Source: Atrina japonica (Eukaryota; Mollusca; Bivalvia; Pterioida; Pinnidae). From it: a DNA stretch of 64,000 nucleotides. The stretch is taken from assembly GCA_030159075.1 (NCBI GenBank), contig BROG01000938.1, forward strand, positions 62,001 to 126,000, read 5' to 3'. The translations under genes and the position numbers were made by a program. The notes under the pieces are model-generated. The model was not told where the DNA came from, searched no databases, and was given only the letters and a program-made list of their open reading frames with translations. The number at the start of each line of letters is the position of its first letter. The stretch's first letter is position 1. Shown piece after piece: positions 63,974-64,000 of this stretch.

Positions 63974-64000
63974 AAACCGCGTTTAATGTCAACGTTCCGC
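63973..64000 (+). mobile_element. Start of a plus-strand retroelement copy
   Basis: These 28 bases are the exact reverse complement of 57829-57856, inside the C-terminal part of the - strand RT element, and resemble 52206-52230. A copy in the opposite orientation therefore begins here with the RT C-terminus, as expected for a 5'-truncated retro-insertion, and continues beyond the window. Confidence 0.8.

Overview
The window is nuclear DNA from an animal. It is AT-rich, split by many introns, and crowded with microsatellites, minisatellites, tRNA-derived SINEs and small DNA transposons. The repeat classes (SINEs with a tRNA-like head, long elements beginning AGCTCACCTG, frequent TACATGTA words, Polinton and GIPMGTNC-type reverse-transcriptase relics) suggest a lophotrochozoan, most likely a bivalve mollusc. 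The taxon is inferred; no single sequence here proves it.

Region 1 (about 6.3-34 kb, + strand) is the 3' part of one protein-coding gene, amphiphysin/BIN1. Eleven coding exons with consensus splice sites and compatible phases encode 462 residues. These are most of the N-BAR membrane-bending domain, an acidic Pro/Ser/Thr-rich linker and a C-terminal SH3 domain ending at a TGA. The exons for the first ~60 residues (amphipathic helix and start of helix 1) are not seen and are probably upstream. The introns hold a ~6.5 kb array of a 28-bp minisatellite containing a 2.54-kb internal duplication, a 54-bp array, a decayed duplicate of one BAR exon, a 1.1-kb TTAA-flanked transposon, and a TTAA MITE ending 30 bp before the last exon. 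A 40-bp and a 60-bp satellite lie just upstream of the first visible exon.

Region 2 (about 34-47 kb) is the 3' UTR and intergenic DNA. No gene is recognised; it holds SINEs, MITEs, microsatellites and a palindrome with a possible hammerhead-like core.

Region 3 (about 47-59.3 kb) is a graveyard of one retroelement family. Several broken copies, mostly on the - strand, carry a reverse transcriptase with GIPMGTNC and YIDD motifs (Penelope-like is my best guess). One copy is interrupted by a 1,047-bp PIF/Harbinger-type element with 36-bp perfect inverted repeats, a TTA target duplication and dense ACACGGA-type repeats near both ends.

Region 4 (about 61-64 kb, + strand) is a decayed Polinton/Maverick: integrase pieces, a possible minor capsid protein, a frameshifted double-jelly-roll major capsid protein, an adenain-like protease with one stop, and a packaging ATPase open to near the window end whose Walker A lysine is asparagine. 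The last 28 bases match the retroelement family exactly in inverted orientation, so the ATPase is cut by another, apparently 5'-truncated, retroelement copy.
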